From the NCBI GenBank assembly GCA_030065205.1, contig JASJDN010000048.1, forward strand, positions 1 to 44,731: DNA of 44,731 nt, read 5' to 3'. A program made the translations under genes and the position numbers. The stretch is from Crocosphaera sp. Its GTDB lineage: Bacteria > Cyanobacteriota > Cyanobacteriia > Cyanobacteriales > Microcystaceae. Of the stretch, positions 15,640-24,619 are shown piece after piece (positions within the stretch are counted from its first letter, which is position 1; every line of letters begins with the position of its first letter). The notes under the pieces were generated by a model. The model worked only from the letters and a program-made list of their open reading frames with translations, ran no database searches and had not been told where the DNA came from.

Positions 15640-16199
15640 ATTAATTTAACTCCATCTTATGAAATGTAATAATTCTTGATTCCATCGTATGGGATTATTT
15701 CTTGATAATTAAGTCGTGTAATTGCTGAAAAAATGGTAAGTTTTACTGGGTGTTATCCTCAAAAAAAAATAAGTTTTTGTAAAAAAAGATTACTTTAAAA
15801 ATTTAATCAGCCAAGATAAATCATGCTATAGCTGACAAACCCTTAAGTCTCTCTCGAAGAGAAATAGTTTAAACTCTTAGTAATAGTGTAAATATATTGT
15901 CAGTAATTTTATTGGATAGATATCTCTTAAATTCTCAGTGTATGTAACCACATCTTAGGAAAGATAAGATTTTCTTATAAGATTAAAATTATGGGTATCA
16001 TAATAGTGCGATTCCTGATCTTTTCGTTCCTCAACCCAACCGGCAAGATCGGCGATCGCTGAACTTCATTTAATCTTGTTTGGGGATTCTATTAATAATC
16101 AAAGTAATCTAAAGCTAGTAGAGAATAAGAATATAAATACATTAATTGCTAGTTTATCGTTTTTAAGTTAAGTTAGAATAAATGCCTGTGTGGTAAGAG
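15640..16199. other. AT-rich intergenic region
   Basis: 560 bp without a supported gene. It holds the upstream side of the RTX gene, long A/T tracts, and near 16025-16070 the first copy of the direct repeat that brackets hicAB. No tRNA or other structured RNA is recognised. Confidence 0.5.
16025..16070 (+). repeat. Direct repeat upstream of hicAB
   Basis: CGTTCCTCAACCCAACC followed after a short variable stretch by TCGGCGATCGCTGAACTTCA. The same two blocks recur at 16699-16743, with one base changed in the second block. The first block is half of the GTTGGGTT/AACCCAAC palindrome, and the second contains a HIP1 octamer. Confidence 0.75.
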
Positions 16200-16448
16200 A
16201 TGGGAAAAAAAGAAAAACTACTAGAAAAAGCGAGAAAATCACCTCAAGGATTACGCTTTAGCGAATTTGAAACCTTGCTTGTTCTTTGTGGTTGGACTTT
16301 CGACCATCAAACAGGAAGTCACCGTATTTGGTATTCTAGTGAAAGAATTCGTTTATCTATTCAACCAACAAAAAATAATGAAGCTAAAGCTTATCAAGTC
16401 AAACAATTTTTGAAAATACAGGAGAAAGAAAATGAATCCAACAATTAA
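16200..16448 (+). CDS. hicA: HicA-family mRNA interferase toxin
   Basis: 82 residues with the HicA dsRBD-like fold signature: a helix at the start, then LCGWTFDHQTGSHRIWYS, in which G39-S40-H41 carries the catalytic histidine. HicA toxins cleave mRNA and tmRNA independently of translation. The gene is first in the pair and overlaps hicB by 17 bp, the classical order for hicAB. The C-terminus (EKENESNN) lies in the overlap. Confidence 0.87.
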   Translation: MGKKEKLLEKARKSPQGLRFSEFETLLVLCGWTFDHQTGSHRIWYSSERIRLSIQPTKNNEAKAYQVKQFLKIQEKENESNN

Positions 16449-16662
16449 TAATTTTAATGGTTTTACGATTAATATTTTCCAAGATGAAGAAGGAGATTGG
16501 ATAGCCCATTTAGTAGAAATGCCTAGCGTTTCTGCCTTTGCTGATACACCCCAAAAAGCACTTAATGAGTTAATGTTAGCATGGGAAGGAGTAAAAGAAA
16601 GTTATCGTAAACATGGTGAGGATATTCCTCATATAATAATAACTTACCCAACATCCTTATAA
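16432..16662 (+). CDS. hicB: HicB-family antitoxin
   Basis: 76 residues forming the partly degraded RNase H fold of HicB: FTINIFQDEEGDWIAHLVEM, then the helix with PQKALNELMLAWEGV. The protein ends after this domain (HIIITYPTSL), so it lacks the additional RHH or HTH DNA-binding domain of longer HicB proteins. Autoregulation may then need another factor or may be absent. It pairs with hicA, which it should neutralise by direct binding. Confidence 0.87.
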   Translation: MNPTINNFNGFTINIFQDEEGDWIAHLVEMPSVSAFADTPQKALNELMLAWEGVKESYRKHGEDIPHIIITYPTSL

Positions 16663-16698
16663 TGAGCAGATTATAGGTAAGTTTAATTTGTTGGGTTT

Positions 16699-16743
16699 CG
16701 TTCCTCAACCCAACCAAAAAATCGGTGATCGCTGAACTTCATT
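16699..16743 (+). repeat. Direct repeat downstream of hicAB
   Basis: Second copy of the repeat at 16025-16070. The pair encloses the whole hicAB operon, with about 670 bp between repeat starts. Confidence 0.75.
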
Positions 16744-16751
16744 GAAGTAAG

Positions 16752-16781
16752 AAAAAAGACGCGATCGCTCGCGCCTTTTTT
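16752..16781 (-). terminator. Intrinsic terminator of ftsH2 built around a HIP1 octamer
   Basis: On the minus strand GGCGCGA and TCGCGTC pair (one G-U) around a GCGA loop, flanked by A6 before and T6 after. It lies just past the ftsH2 stop. The loop and right arm contain GCGATCGC, so a HIP1 site forms part of the terminator. Confidence 0.85.
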
Positions 16782-16800
16782 GGGAATTTTCTAATCTAAA

Positions 16801-18687
16801 TTACAGTTGAGGAACAAACTGTTCTTTTTCAGGAACGTGGGTGTATTCAGCTACAATTTGACGAAATTCTTCCCCATCAATGGTTTCCTTTTCGATCAGT
16901 AATTCCACTAAGCGATCGACCACTTCGCGGTTATCACGGATGATTTGACGGGCGAGTTGATGGCCTTCTTCAGCTAACGTGCGAACCTCACTATCAATTT
17001 TCATGGCCACTTCTTCGGAATATTCGGCGCGGTTCATTAAACCACCCCCTAAAAAGACTTCCCCAGAAGAACTTTCTAAGGAAAGGGGTCCCAACTCACT
17101 CATTCCGAAACGAGTCACCATCTGACGGGCCATTTCTGAAACCTGCTGTAAATCGCCACCAGCACCGGTGGTTACCTCATCGTAACCAAACACCTCTTCT
17201 TCAGCTGCACGACCCCCTAACGCCCCTGCAATGCGGGCCATTAGCTGTGCTTTGGTGGTTAACCCTTGTTCTTCGTTGGGGGTAAACCAGGTTAACCCTT
17301 GGGCCTGTCCACGAGGAATTAAGGTTACCTTCTGTACCGGATCGTGATCTTTAACTAAGGTTCCGACGATCGCATGGCCGACTTCGTGATAAGCAATGAG
17401 ACGCTTACTCTTACTATCTACTAAGGGGGTTCCTTCCATACCGGCAACCACACGGTCTACAGCGTCGTCAATTTCCAGTAAGGTAATGGCTTCTTTGCGA
17501 CGACGGGCGGTTAAAATGGCGGCTTCATTGAGTAAGTTAGCTAAGTCTGCACCGCTAAACCCAGGAGTCCGACGAGCGATAGACTCAATAGAGACATCGG
17601 GCGCTAATTTTTTGTTACGGGCGTGAACTTCTAAGATTTCGATCCGTCCTTTGAAATCAGGTGCGTCTACGATTACCTGACGGTCAAACCGACCGGGACG
17701 CATTAACGCAGAGTCTAGTACATCAGGGCGGTTGGTGGCAGCAATAATAATAATACCGGTGTTGCCTTCAAACCCGTCCATTTCCGTTAATAACTGGTTC
17801 AGGGTTTGTTCCCGTTCGTCGTTACCGCCACCGATACCGGCACCCCGTTGACGACCCACTGCGTCAATTTCATCGATGAAGATGAGACAAGGGGCGTTTT
17901 CTTTGGCTTTTTTGAATAAATCACGGACACGGGATGCACCCACACCGACAAACATTTCCACGAACTCAGACCCAGAAATGCTGAAGAAGGGGACACCGGC
18001 CTCTCCTGCGATCGCTTTAGCTAATAAGGTTTTCCCGGTTCCAGGCGGTCCTACTAATAACACCCCTTTAGGAATACGGGCCCCGACGGCGGTGAAGCGT
18101 TCGGGTTGTTTTAAGAACGTGACCACCTCTTGTAATTCTTCTTTTGCTTCATCAATACCGGCCACATCATCAAACATAATACCGGTTTTGGCTTCCATTT
18201 GAAAACGGGCTTTGGACTTACCGAAGTTCATAGCCTGGCCGGGACCTCCTGGCATATTACTAGAGCGACGGAAGAGGAAGAATAAAGCACCAATTAGGAG
18301 AATAGGAAATAATAAATTGCCTAAAAAGCCCCATAACGCTCCTTCGTTGCGGATAGGGTGAGATTCAAGTTGAACATCAGATTGCCGTAACTTAGCTACT
18401 AAGTCGGGGGCGTTCATGGGGAGGTCTACCCGTGATCTTTGAACGCGATCTTCAATTTCGGGGTCAACCGCTTGTACGATAGCGGTGCGTCCGCCTTCAT
18501 AGAGGTCGACGCTGAGGATACGGCCCGCATCTAAATATTCTAAGAAACGCCCGTAGGTCATTCGGGTGTTAGCTGTGTTGTTCCCCATCTGAGTTGAAGC
18601 AGAAGGGAAAGCCCCTTGCCACAGGAAAAAGCCCACTACCAATAGTGGTAAAGTCCAGAGTAATAGGGTTCTCCAAGATATTTTCAT
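16801..18687 (-). CDS. ftsH2: ATP-dependent zinc metalloprotease FtsH, FtsH2 type
   Basis: 628 residues. Transmembrane helix 1 is at about 7-24 and helix 2 at 120-139, with a lumenal/periplasmic domain between. The AAA domain has Walker A GPPGTGKT (213-220), Walker B LIFIDE (268-273) and the second-region-of-homology motif RPGRFDRQ (330-337). The zinc protease site is HEVGH (434-438). The N-terminus ([20 protein letters not shown]) closely resembles the Synechocystis slr0228 protein. That protein forms hexamers with FtsH3 in thylakoids and degrades damaged D1 during photosystem II repair. The paralogue call rests on that remembered similarity. Single gene with its own terminator. Confidence 0.95.
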   Translation of the reverse strand: MKISWRTLLLWTLPLLVVGFFLWQGAFPSASTQMGNNTANTRMTYGRFLEYLDAGRILSVDLYEGGRTAIVQAVDPEIEDRVQRSRVDLPMNAPDLVAKLRQSDVQLESHPIRNEGALWGFLGNLLFPILLIGALFFLFRRSSNMPGGPGQAMNFGKSKARFQMEAKTGIMFDDVAGIDEAKEELQEVVTFLKQPERFTAVGARIPKGVLLVGPPGTGKTLLAKAIAGEAGVPFFSISGSEFVEMFVGVGASRVRDLFKKAKENAPCLIFIDEIDAVGRQRGAGIGGGNDEREQTLNQLLTEMDGFEGNTGIIIIAATNRPDVLDSALMRPGRFDRQVIVDAPDFKGRIEILEVHARNKKLAPDVSIESIARRTPGFSGADLANLLNEAAILTARRRKEAITLLEIDDAVDRVVAGMEGTPLVDSKSKRLIAYHEVGHAIVGTLVKDHDPVQKVTLIPRGQAQGLTWFTPNEEQGLTTKAQLMARIAGALGGRAAEEEVFGYDEVTTGAGGDLQQVSEMARQMVTRFGMSELGPLSLESSSGEVFLGGGLMNRAEYSEEVAMKIDSEVRTLAEEGHQLARQIIRDNREVVDRLVELLIEKETIDGEEFRQIVAEYTHVPEKEQFVPQL

Positions 18688-18854
18688 AGGTTAAAGTTTC
18701 TCGTAAGTTATCAAAAATTGGTTTCTCTAATACAAAGTGCTTCTTTTGTCAAGAAGTTAAGCATAAAACATCGGAATTTTGCTTAAATCGCAGATCCAAC
18801 TTAACTAAATTTAACGTAATTCTCAGATTAGTTGCAAGTGTTGTCATCTGAAAT

Positions 18855-19502
18855 CTAATTTGATTGGCGATTTTGATATAGCCAGGTGGTAGCATAACCC
18901 AGTCCATATAACAAAATAGCATCACTAAAGGCTCCTACCATTGGTCCGATTCCTGGTATGATGTCAACCACACTGAAACTGGTTTTGAGCAGTCCACCCC
19001 CCAAAGAAAGATTATATAAAGCAAAGTTTTCTCCTCGACGGAGAGGGGTTTCTAAGTTTAGGTTATAAGCAGCAGCAAGTTGATAAATCATCTCGACTTG
19101 TAATTGAGTAATAGCTGAAAATTCTAATCCTAATAAAAGTAAGGCAAAAGGAGGAATTAAGTTGGTAATGACTCCAATTTTAGCTGCTTCTAATCCTTGT
19201 TTTTGAATGATTCTGTTAGCTAATTGTTCGGGGGTTTCTCTAGAATAATCCTGTCGTAATTTTTCTACCCCTTCTCGTATTTTTTGATGATCAACTTCTC
19301 CTAAAATATACATCAGCCAATGTAATCCTATCCAGGGATAAATACCTTGTAAGATAGGATTTTTAGCCAGGGTTTCTAAGAATTTACCTGTTTCTTCTAA
19401 ATGGGGTTTTAAGTCATTTTCGAGGTTATTTACAATTTGATTATTAATCCATTTCAGAGTTTGCTCAAAGTTATTATTGATTTCTGGAGTGTTATAAGTC
19501 AT
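18855..19502 (-). CDS. DUF697/EcsC-like protein
   Basis: 215 residues. The C-terminal part has a GLEFSAITQLQVEMIYQLAA segment followed by YNLNLETP. This resembles the DUF697/EcsC pattern, in which a hydrophobic helical pair precedes a Q-xx-MI-xx-LA-xx-Y helix. Hydrophobic stretches near 110-130 and 175-205 (VVDIIPGIGPMVGAFSDAIL) suggest membrane association. No catalytic motif is visible and no function is assigned. It lies upstream of ftsH2 on the same strand with a 167-bp gap, so it is probably separately transcribed. Confidence 0.6.
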   Translation of the reverse strand: MTYNTPEINNNFEQTLKWINNQIVNNLENDLKPHLEETGKFLETLAKNPILQGIYPWIGLHWLMYILGEVDHQKIREGVEKLRQDYSRETPEQLANRIIQKQGLEAAKIGVITNLIPPFALLLLGLEFSAITQLQVEMIYQLAAAYNLNLETPLRRGENFALYNLSLGGGLLKTSFSVVDIIPGIGPMVGAFSDAILLYGLGYATTWLYQNRQSN

Positions 19503-19617
19503 AGAAAATATAATGTTTTTTTGCTACGAGTATAACAAAAATAAAGATTCTTTTTCATCTTCCTTGAGAAATATATAATATAGCACTAGGTATTGTGATT
19601 AGTACCTTTTTACTTCT

Positions 19618-20310
19618 TCAAGATGACACTAATTTTCTCACTAATTCTATATCAAGTTGTAATAAACTAGCCGTTTGTTCAATGGTAAATCCTTGTTTAG
19701 TTAAAGCAGGAACTAACTCTAGTTTTGCCTCAAGTTTTCCCTCTATTTTACCTTCTAATTTTCCTTCTGCTTTACCTTCATCACGGGCTTCTTGATAAAA
19801 TCGTGTTTGTTTTAAATCGTTTAATCCTAACATTTCTTCAATTTCCTCCCGACTTTTTTCTGGAAACTTATAGATCACAATAGTTTCTATCAAATTAAGA
19901 ACATTTTGGCGAGTGGGTTCATCAGTAAGTTCTTCTGTTGCTTGATTTAATAATTGTTTGGCTTTTTGAGGAACTTCTGGGGATTGACTCACCACTAATT
20001 GTATTATACCTAAACCGAGACTAGATATGTCTGGGGATAATTCATCTAAATAAATACGAATGACTTTATCAGAGTTCAATAATTCTTGATAGGGGGTTAA
20101 TTGTGTGGGTTCGAGACTCTTTTTTGGGTAAATAACAACAGCTTGCCAATTTTGAAAGGGGTCATTTTTATCTAAATATAAAAAAATCTCAGAAAAGAGA
20201 TTAGAATAAATATAATTGTTTTTTTGAAATTGGACTTCAATAAAATATAATTTTTGAGAAAGAGTAGACGCTTTGGGAATAAATAAACCATCAATTCTAA
20301 AATATAACAT
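19618..20310 (-). pseudogene. 5'-truncated DUF2887 / Rpn-type nuclease
   Basis: 230 residues that begin inside the family domain. Complete members carry about 40-50 residues before FRIDGLF; here the start is at that motif, and no continuation is found upstream in any minus-strand frame. FRIDGLF and FIEVQFQK supply the Asp and Glu-x-Gln of the PD-(D/E)xK-like nuclease core. The C-terminus has the typical coiled repeat GKAEGKLEGKIEGKLEAKLE and the closing GFTIEQTASLLQLDIELVRKL-like helix. Rpn proteins are DNA endonucleases related to transposases that stimulate recombination. The loss of the N-terminus suggests a decaying gene, though catalytic residues remain. Confidence 0.7.
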
Positions 20311-20400
20311 TATCTATTATAGCTAGAACGTTAATGAAATTCCTCGTCCCTCGGAATGATAAATAATACTAATTCTCAAAAGTTCTTGGAGACTTAATTA

Positions 20401-20465
20401 GTCATTGCGAGGGGTAATATAAATAGTAAGCTTTGATTATTACTAAAAATCCCCCGAAGCAATCT
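20401..20465. repeat. Second copy of the TCATTGCGA dispersed element
   Basis: This matches the reverse complement of 13125-13189 with 8 differences in 65 bases by my count, from GTCATTGCGAGGGG to GAAGCAATCT. Only one arm is present here. It fills the gap between the truncated nuclease and clpB1. Confidence 0.75.
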
Positions 20466-20540
20466 ATTTCATGAGTTTCTCTGACTTAGAGATAAAACTG
20501 TTAAACAGGATTTTTCTGTTATTTTTATCATAAATTTTAC

Positions 20541-20570
20541 AATAAAAAAGGTGGGCATTGCCCACCCTAC
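20541..20570 (-). terminator. Intrinsic terminator of clpB1
   Basis: GGTGGGCA (20550-20557) and TGCCCACC (20559-20566) form an 8-bp stem. On the minus strand a T6 run followed by ATT comes directly after the stem, and the clpB1 stop is a few bases before it. The stem is the short form of the GTAGGGTGGGC palindrome family. Confidence 0.85.
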
Positions 20571-20573
20571 CAG

Positions 20574-23192
20574 TTAAACGGTTAACATCTCAGAAGGGAG
20601 ACGTTTAAAGGTCAATCTTTCATCTTCAACATCGGTAAAAATTGTGTCCCCTGGTTTAAATTCTCCCCTTAAAATTGACTTAGCAAGAGGGGTTTCTAAG
20701 TACCGTTGAACAGCGCGTTTTAAAGGTCTGGCACCATAAACAGGATCATAACCGATATCGGCTACAAAGTCTAAAGCAACATCCGCTAATTTGAGGGACA
20801 TTTTTTGGTCTTCTAAACGACTTCTGAGGAGTTGAACTTGTAGCTTAACAATTTCTCGCAGTTGTTCTTTTTGTAAGCTGTGGAAGATGATAATTTCGTC
20901 AATACGATTGAGAAATTCAGGGCGGAAATTATTCCGCATTGCGTCCATAACACGGGAACGCATTTCATCATAACGAGAGTCGTCTCCGGCTACATCTAAA
21001 ATGTATTGAGAACCGATATTACTGGTCATAATAATGATAGTATTTTTGAAATCGACTACCCGTCCTTGAGAGTCAGTTAAGCGTCCATCATCGAGAATTT
21101 GTAACATGATGTTGAACACATCACCGTGGGCTTTTTCTATCTCGTCAAAGAGAATGACTGAGTAGGGACGACGACGAATTGCTTCTGTTAATTGTCCCCC
21201 TTCATCGTAGCCGACATATCCGGGAGGCGCACCAATTAAACGAGATACGCTATGCTTCTCCATATACTCTGACATATCGATACGAACGATGGCTTCTTCG
21301 GTATCAAAAAGATTCTTGGCTAAGGCTTTTGCTAATTCCGTTTTACCCACCCCAGTCGGACCTAAGAAAATGAAGCTGGCGGTGGGACGATTGGGATCAG
21401 AAAGTCCTGCGCGAGAACGCTGTATTGCTTCTGAAACAGCCGTTACCGCTTCTTCTTGACCAATAACTCGCTCGTGTAATTCGTCCTCTAACTGTAATAG
21501 TTTTTCCTTCTCAGATTCGACCAATTTACTGATAGGAATACCTGTCCATTTAGAAATAATTTCGGCAATATCTGACTCTACAACCTCCTCTCGCAGTAAG
21601 GTTTTACCTGTGGTTTGTCGTTCTTCAATTTTGCTTTCTAAGTCCTTAACTTGTCGCTGTAAATCCGTTAATTTACCATAGCGTAATTCAGCAGCTTTAT
21701 TGAGGTCATAATCTCGTTCTGCTTGTTGAATTTCTAAATTAATCTGATCGATGGTCTCTTTGAGTTTACGAATCTGATCAATCACTTCTTTTTCTGCTTG
21801 CCATTGAGCATTAAGTTGGGATTGTTCCTCTTTGAGATCAGCCAGTTCTTTTTCTAGCCTTTCTAGGCGTTCGCGGGAAACTTCATCCTCTTCTTTTTGT
21901 AAGGATAGGCGTTCCATTTCTAACTGGAGAATCTTACGATCTACTTCATCTAACTCTTCTGGTTTAGACGTGATTTCCATCTTCAATTTAGCAGCCGATT
22001 CGTCTACTAAATCAATGGCCTTATCTGGTAAGAAACGATCGCTAATATAACGGTTAGATAACATGGCTGCTGCTACTAAGGCCGTATCAGCAATTTTTAC
22101 CCCATGATGGACTTCATAACGCTCTTTGAGTCCCCGTAAAATGGAGATGGTATCGACTACATTGGGTTCATCCACTAATACTTCTTGAAACCGTCTTTCT
22201 AAGGCAGCATCTTTCTCAATATATTTCCGATATTCATCTAGGGTTGTTGCCCCAATACAACGCAATTCTCCCCGCGCTAACATAGGCTTTAATAAGTTCC
22301 CTGCATCCATCGCCCCTTGGGTTGCACCGGCACCAACAACGGTATGAATTTCATCAATAAAGAGGATAATATTGCCTTGAGAATCAGTTACTTCTTTTAA
22401 GACAGCTTTCAGTCTTTCTTCAAATTCCCCTCGATATTTTGCCCCAGCAATTAATGAACCCATATCCAACGCAATTAACTTTCTATCCCGCAAAGATTCA
22501 GGCACATCTCTGTTAATAATTCGTTGCGCCAACCCTTCCACAATAGCCGTTTTACCCACCCCAGGTTCCCCAATTAAAACCGGATTATTTTTGGTTCGAC
22601 GGGATAAAATTTGAATAGTTCGGCGAATTTCATCGTCTCTTCCAATAACAGGATCGAGTTTACCTTCTCTGGCCAATTGAGTTAAATCTCGTCCATATTT
22701 TTCTAAAGCTTCGTATTTATTTTCAGGGGTTTGATCGGTCACTTTTTGATTGCCTCTCACTTGTTTAATAATATCTTTTAAGTTATTTTCAGTCAGACCA
22801 AATTCCTTGAACAAATTTTTACCAAAACGATCATCTTTACAGTAAGCCAAGAGTAAATGTTCAATCGAAATATAGTCATCTTCAAATTCTTTGCGAAATG
22901 TTTCACTTCTGTCAAGTAAACTGTCTAAACTACGGCCTAAATAAACAGACTCTCCAGGGTTAGATACTTTCGGTTGACGACGAATAAATTCTTCGGTTCG
23001 ATCTCGCAATTTAGGAACACTAATGTTGGCTTTATTAAAAACACTGGTAGCGAGTCCCTCTTGTTCGGTGAGAGATTTCATTAAGTGTTCACTTTCAATT
23101 TGTTGGTGACTATTTTGTTTAGCAATATCGGGAGTTCGCACGATCGCTTCCCAAGCTTTTTCTGTAAATTGATTAGGATTAGTGGGTTGCAT
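20574..23192 (-). CDS. clpB1: ATP-dependent chaperone ClpB, ClpB1 type
   Basis: 872 residues, the same length I recall for Synechocystis slr1641. An N-terminal Clp repeat domain (about 1-150) is followed by nucleotide-binding domain 1 with Walker A GEPGVGKT and Walker [15 protein letters not shown]. The middle coiled-coil domain (about 400-530) that distinguishes ClpB from ClpA/C is present. Domain 2 has Walker A GPTGVGKT and Walker [12 protein letters not shown]. No IGL/F loop for ClpP docking is apparent, consistent with a disaggregase. It rescues aggregated proteins with DnaK after heat stress, in the cytosol. The N-terminal [17 protein letters not shown] matches the heat-inducible ClpB1 form. 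No clear CIRCE element was found upstream. Confidence 0.95.
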   Translation of the reverse strand: MQPTNPNQFTEKAWEAIVRTPDIAKQNSHQQIESEHLMKSLTEQEGLATSVFNKANISVPKLRDRTEEFIRRQPKVSNPGESVYLGRSLDSLLDRSETFRKEFEDDYISIEHLLLAYCKDDRFGKNLFKEFGLTENNLKDIIKQVRGNQKVTDQTPENKYEALEKYGRDLTQLAREGKLDPVIGRDDEIRRTIQILSRRTKNNPVLIGEPGVGKTAIVEGLAQRIINRDVPESLRDRKLIALDMGSLIAGAKYRGEFEERLKAVLKEVTDSQGNIILFIDEIHTVVGAGATQGAMDAGNLLKPMLARGELRCIGATTLDEYRKYIEKDAALERRFQEVLVDEPNVVDTISILRGLKERYEVHHGVKIADTALVAAAMLSNRYISDRFLPDKAIDLVDESAAKLKMEITSKPEELDEVDRKILQLEMERLSLQKEEDEVSRERLERLEKELADLKEEQSQLNAQWQAEKEVIDQIRKLKETIDQINLEIQQAERDYDLNKAAELRYGKLTDLQRQVKDLESKIEERQTTGKTLLREEVVESDIAEIISKWTGIPISKLVESEKEKLLQLEDELHERVIGQEEAVTAVSEAIQRSRAGLSDPNRPTASFIFLGPTGVGKTELAKALAKNLFDTEEAIVRIDMSEYMEKHSVSRLIGAPPGYVGYDEGGQLTEAIRRRPYSVILFDEIEKAHGDVFNIMLQILDDGRLTDSQGRVVDFKNTIIIMTSNIGSQYILDVAGDDSRYDEMRSRVMDAMRNNFRPEFLNRIDEIIIFHSLQKEQLREIVKLQVQLLRSRLEDQKMSLKLADVALDFVADIGYDPVYGARPLKRAVQRYLETPLAKSILRGEFKPGDTIFTDVEDERLTFKRLPSEMLTV

Positions 23193-23533
23193 GGTTAGAA
23201 TTATCTATAATTAATTACACTGTTATTGTAATCTGCCTTACCCTTACTATAACGACGGTTTACCCTACTGTTTGAGGTTGGGTTTACATCAGTTATCATT
23301 GTCTAGTGAGTCATGAACCCCAATGTAAATAATTCCACAATCTTCAATGATTAAAATGTTGATCCATCAGAAAAGTTTGACCAATTGTCGGAAAATTATG
23401 TTATAATTGTGTATGAGCATTATAAACTAAGAGAAAAGTAACTTAGTTAAAAATAGCCGTTTTATTAGTTTAGTATCGGTAATATTTTCTCTGAAGATCA
23501 CGCTCGAAATGTTGAAATCAAGATAAATCGTTC
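23193..23533. promoter_or_regulatory. Divergent promoter region of clpB1 and the RRM gene
   Basis: 341 bp without a gene. It must contain the promoters of both genes and an AT-rich leader for the RNA-binding protein. Long leaders are usual for cold-induced rbp genes. I see no unambiguous promoter or operator. Confidence 0.45.
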
Positions 23534-23779
23534 ATGTCAATTTACGTCGGAAACCTCCCTTACGAGGTAACAGAAGCAGACCTAAACTTTGTTTTTTCGG
23601 ATTATGGTTCAGTTAAACGAGTCCATGTTCCTACGGACAGAGACAGTGGTCTTCCTAGAGGATTTGCCTTTGTGGAATTAGAAACAAAAGCTGCAGAATC
23701 TAACGCCATTGATACCCTAAATGGGGCAGAATGGATGGGACGTACCATGAAAGTAGATGAGGCTAAACCTCGGAAATAA
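23534..23779 (+). CDS. RRM-domain RNA-binding protein, short cyanobacterial Rbp type
   Basis: 81 residues forming a single RNA recognition motif. RNP2 is IYVGNL (3-8) and RNP1 is RGFAFVEL (42-49), with the aromatic residues for RNA stacking in place. There is no glycine-rich C-terminal tail, so it belongs to the short type. Cyanobacterial Rbp proteins bind single-stranded RNA, and some are cold-inducible or direct photosystem mRNAs to thylakoids. Which applies here cannot be told. A clear terminator follows. Confidence 0.92.
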   Translation: MSIYVGNLPYEVTEADLNFVFSDYGSVKRVHVPTDRDSGLPRGFAFVELETKAAESNAIDTLNGAEWMGRTMKVDEAKPRK

Positions 23780-23800
23780 ACTGACAAATTTCTAATATCT

Positions 23801-23838
23801 AAGAGATTCATCTTAGTCAAAGGTGAATCTCTTTTTTC
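23801..23838 (+). terminator. Intrinsic terminator of the RRM gene
   Basis: AAGAGATTCA (23801-23810) and TGAATCTCTT (23824-23833) form a perfect 10-bp stem followed by a T-run. The DUF1997 gene converges from the other side and may share it. Confidence 0.88.
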
Positions 23839-23864
23839 TGTTTAAAATTTATCTAAAATTGGCT

Positions 23865-24476
23865 TCACGATTCAGGACAAGGATCACCAAACACACTTAT
23901 TTCTTCATTGTTAATAAATTCTGATTGAGAATCAACCCAATAGTGATAATCTTTTAATAATTGGTTGAGAAGACGCTGTTTAATCCGACTAAGAACACCT
24001 CTTAACAAGCTATTTCCCGTCACTGTTAGAAAGGGTTCTGGCGTTAACCGCAACGCCGGCGGTAAATCGACTTCAACCGTTAAATTCGCTTGTCCTTGTA
24101 AATAGATTTTACCCTCTTTTTCTTGAGGAGATAGTTTCCCTTTGAGGGTTAAAGAAAAGCGATCATTAATATAATCAATTCCTCGAATGTCACAATCTTG
24201 GGATCTCAAAAATACCGTTCCTTTATTATCAGACCAAACCCCCAAAATCACCGTGGGTTGAAAATGATAAATATCCATAAAATTCAAGGGCCGCATTTTC
24301 AGACGAAACTCATGATCCGATAACGGTTCCATTAATTTTGGATCAGCGATCGCTTTAACTAATCGTTGGGGTTGTCTGAGATAATGGTGAATGGGTATAG
24401 GTGTCTGTTTAACTGGCAAGGCAAGGGATTCAGAGGCTTTAAAGCGAATTGGATGTGAAAAATTTTGATCAAGCAT
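23865..24476 (-). CDS. DUF1997 domain-containing protein
   Basis: 203 residues matching the cyanobacterial/plastid DUF1997 family. It has a HYLRQPQRLVKAIADP segment near the start, a beta-rich middle (RPLNFMDIYHFQPTVILGVW, then LTLKGKLSPQ), and a closing amphipathic helix with LLNQLLKDYHYWVDSQ. Members are soluble proteins of unknown function found in photosynthetic organisms. The fold resembles SRPBCC-like lipid-binding proteins, but that is my inference. It converges with the RRM gene. Confidence 0.75.
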   Translation of the reverse strand: MLDQNFSHPIRFKASESLALPVKQTPIPIHHYLRQPQRLVKAIADPKLMEPLSDHEFRLKMRPLNFMDIYHFQPTVILGVWSDNKGTVFLRSQDCDIRGIDYINDRFSLTLKGKLSPQEKEGKIYLQGQANLTVEVDLPPALRLTPEPFLTVTGNSLLRGVLSRIKQRLLNQLLKDYHYWVDSQSEFINNEEISVFGDPCPES

Positions 24477-24559
24477 TGAAATGTTATAGCGTGTGATAAC
24501 AAATACACTACAGGAAAATCAGCGAAATCTATAATTTTGATTAAGAAGCTATTGTAACA

Positions 24560-24584
24560 CCCCTAGACTCAAGGAATCTAGGGG
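24560..24584. terminator. Possible terminator of the NHL gene
   Basis: CCCCTAGA (24560-24567) and TCTAGGGG (24577-24584) form an 8-bp stem downstream of the minus-strand NHL gene. The T-run is poor on both strands, so the assignment is moderate. Confidence 0.5.
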
Positions 24585-24619
24585 TTTGTGATCAGATCAA
24601 TTTTTTTCCTGCCGGCTTA

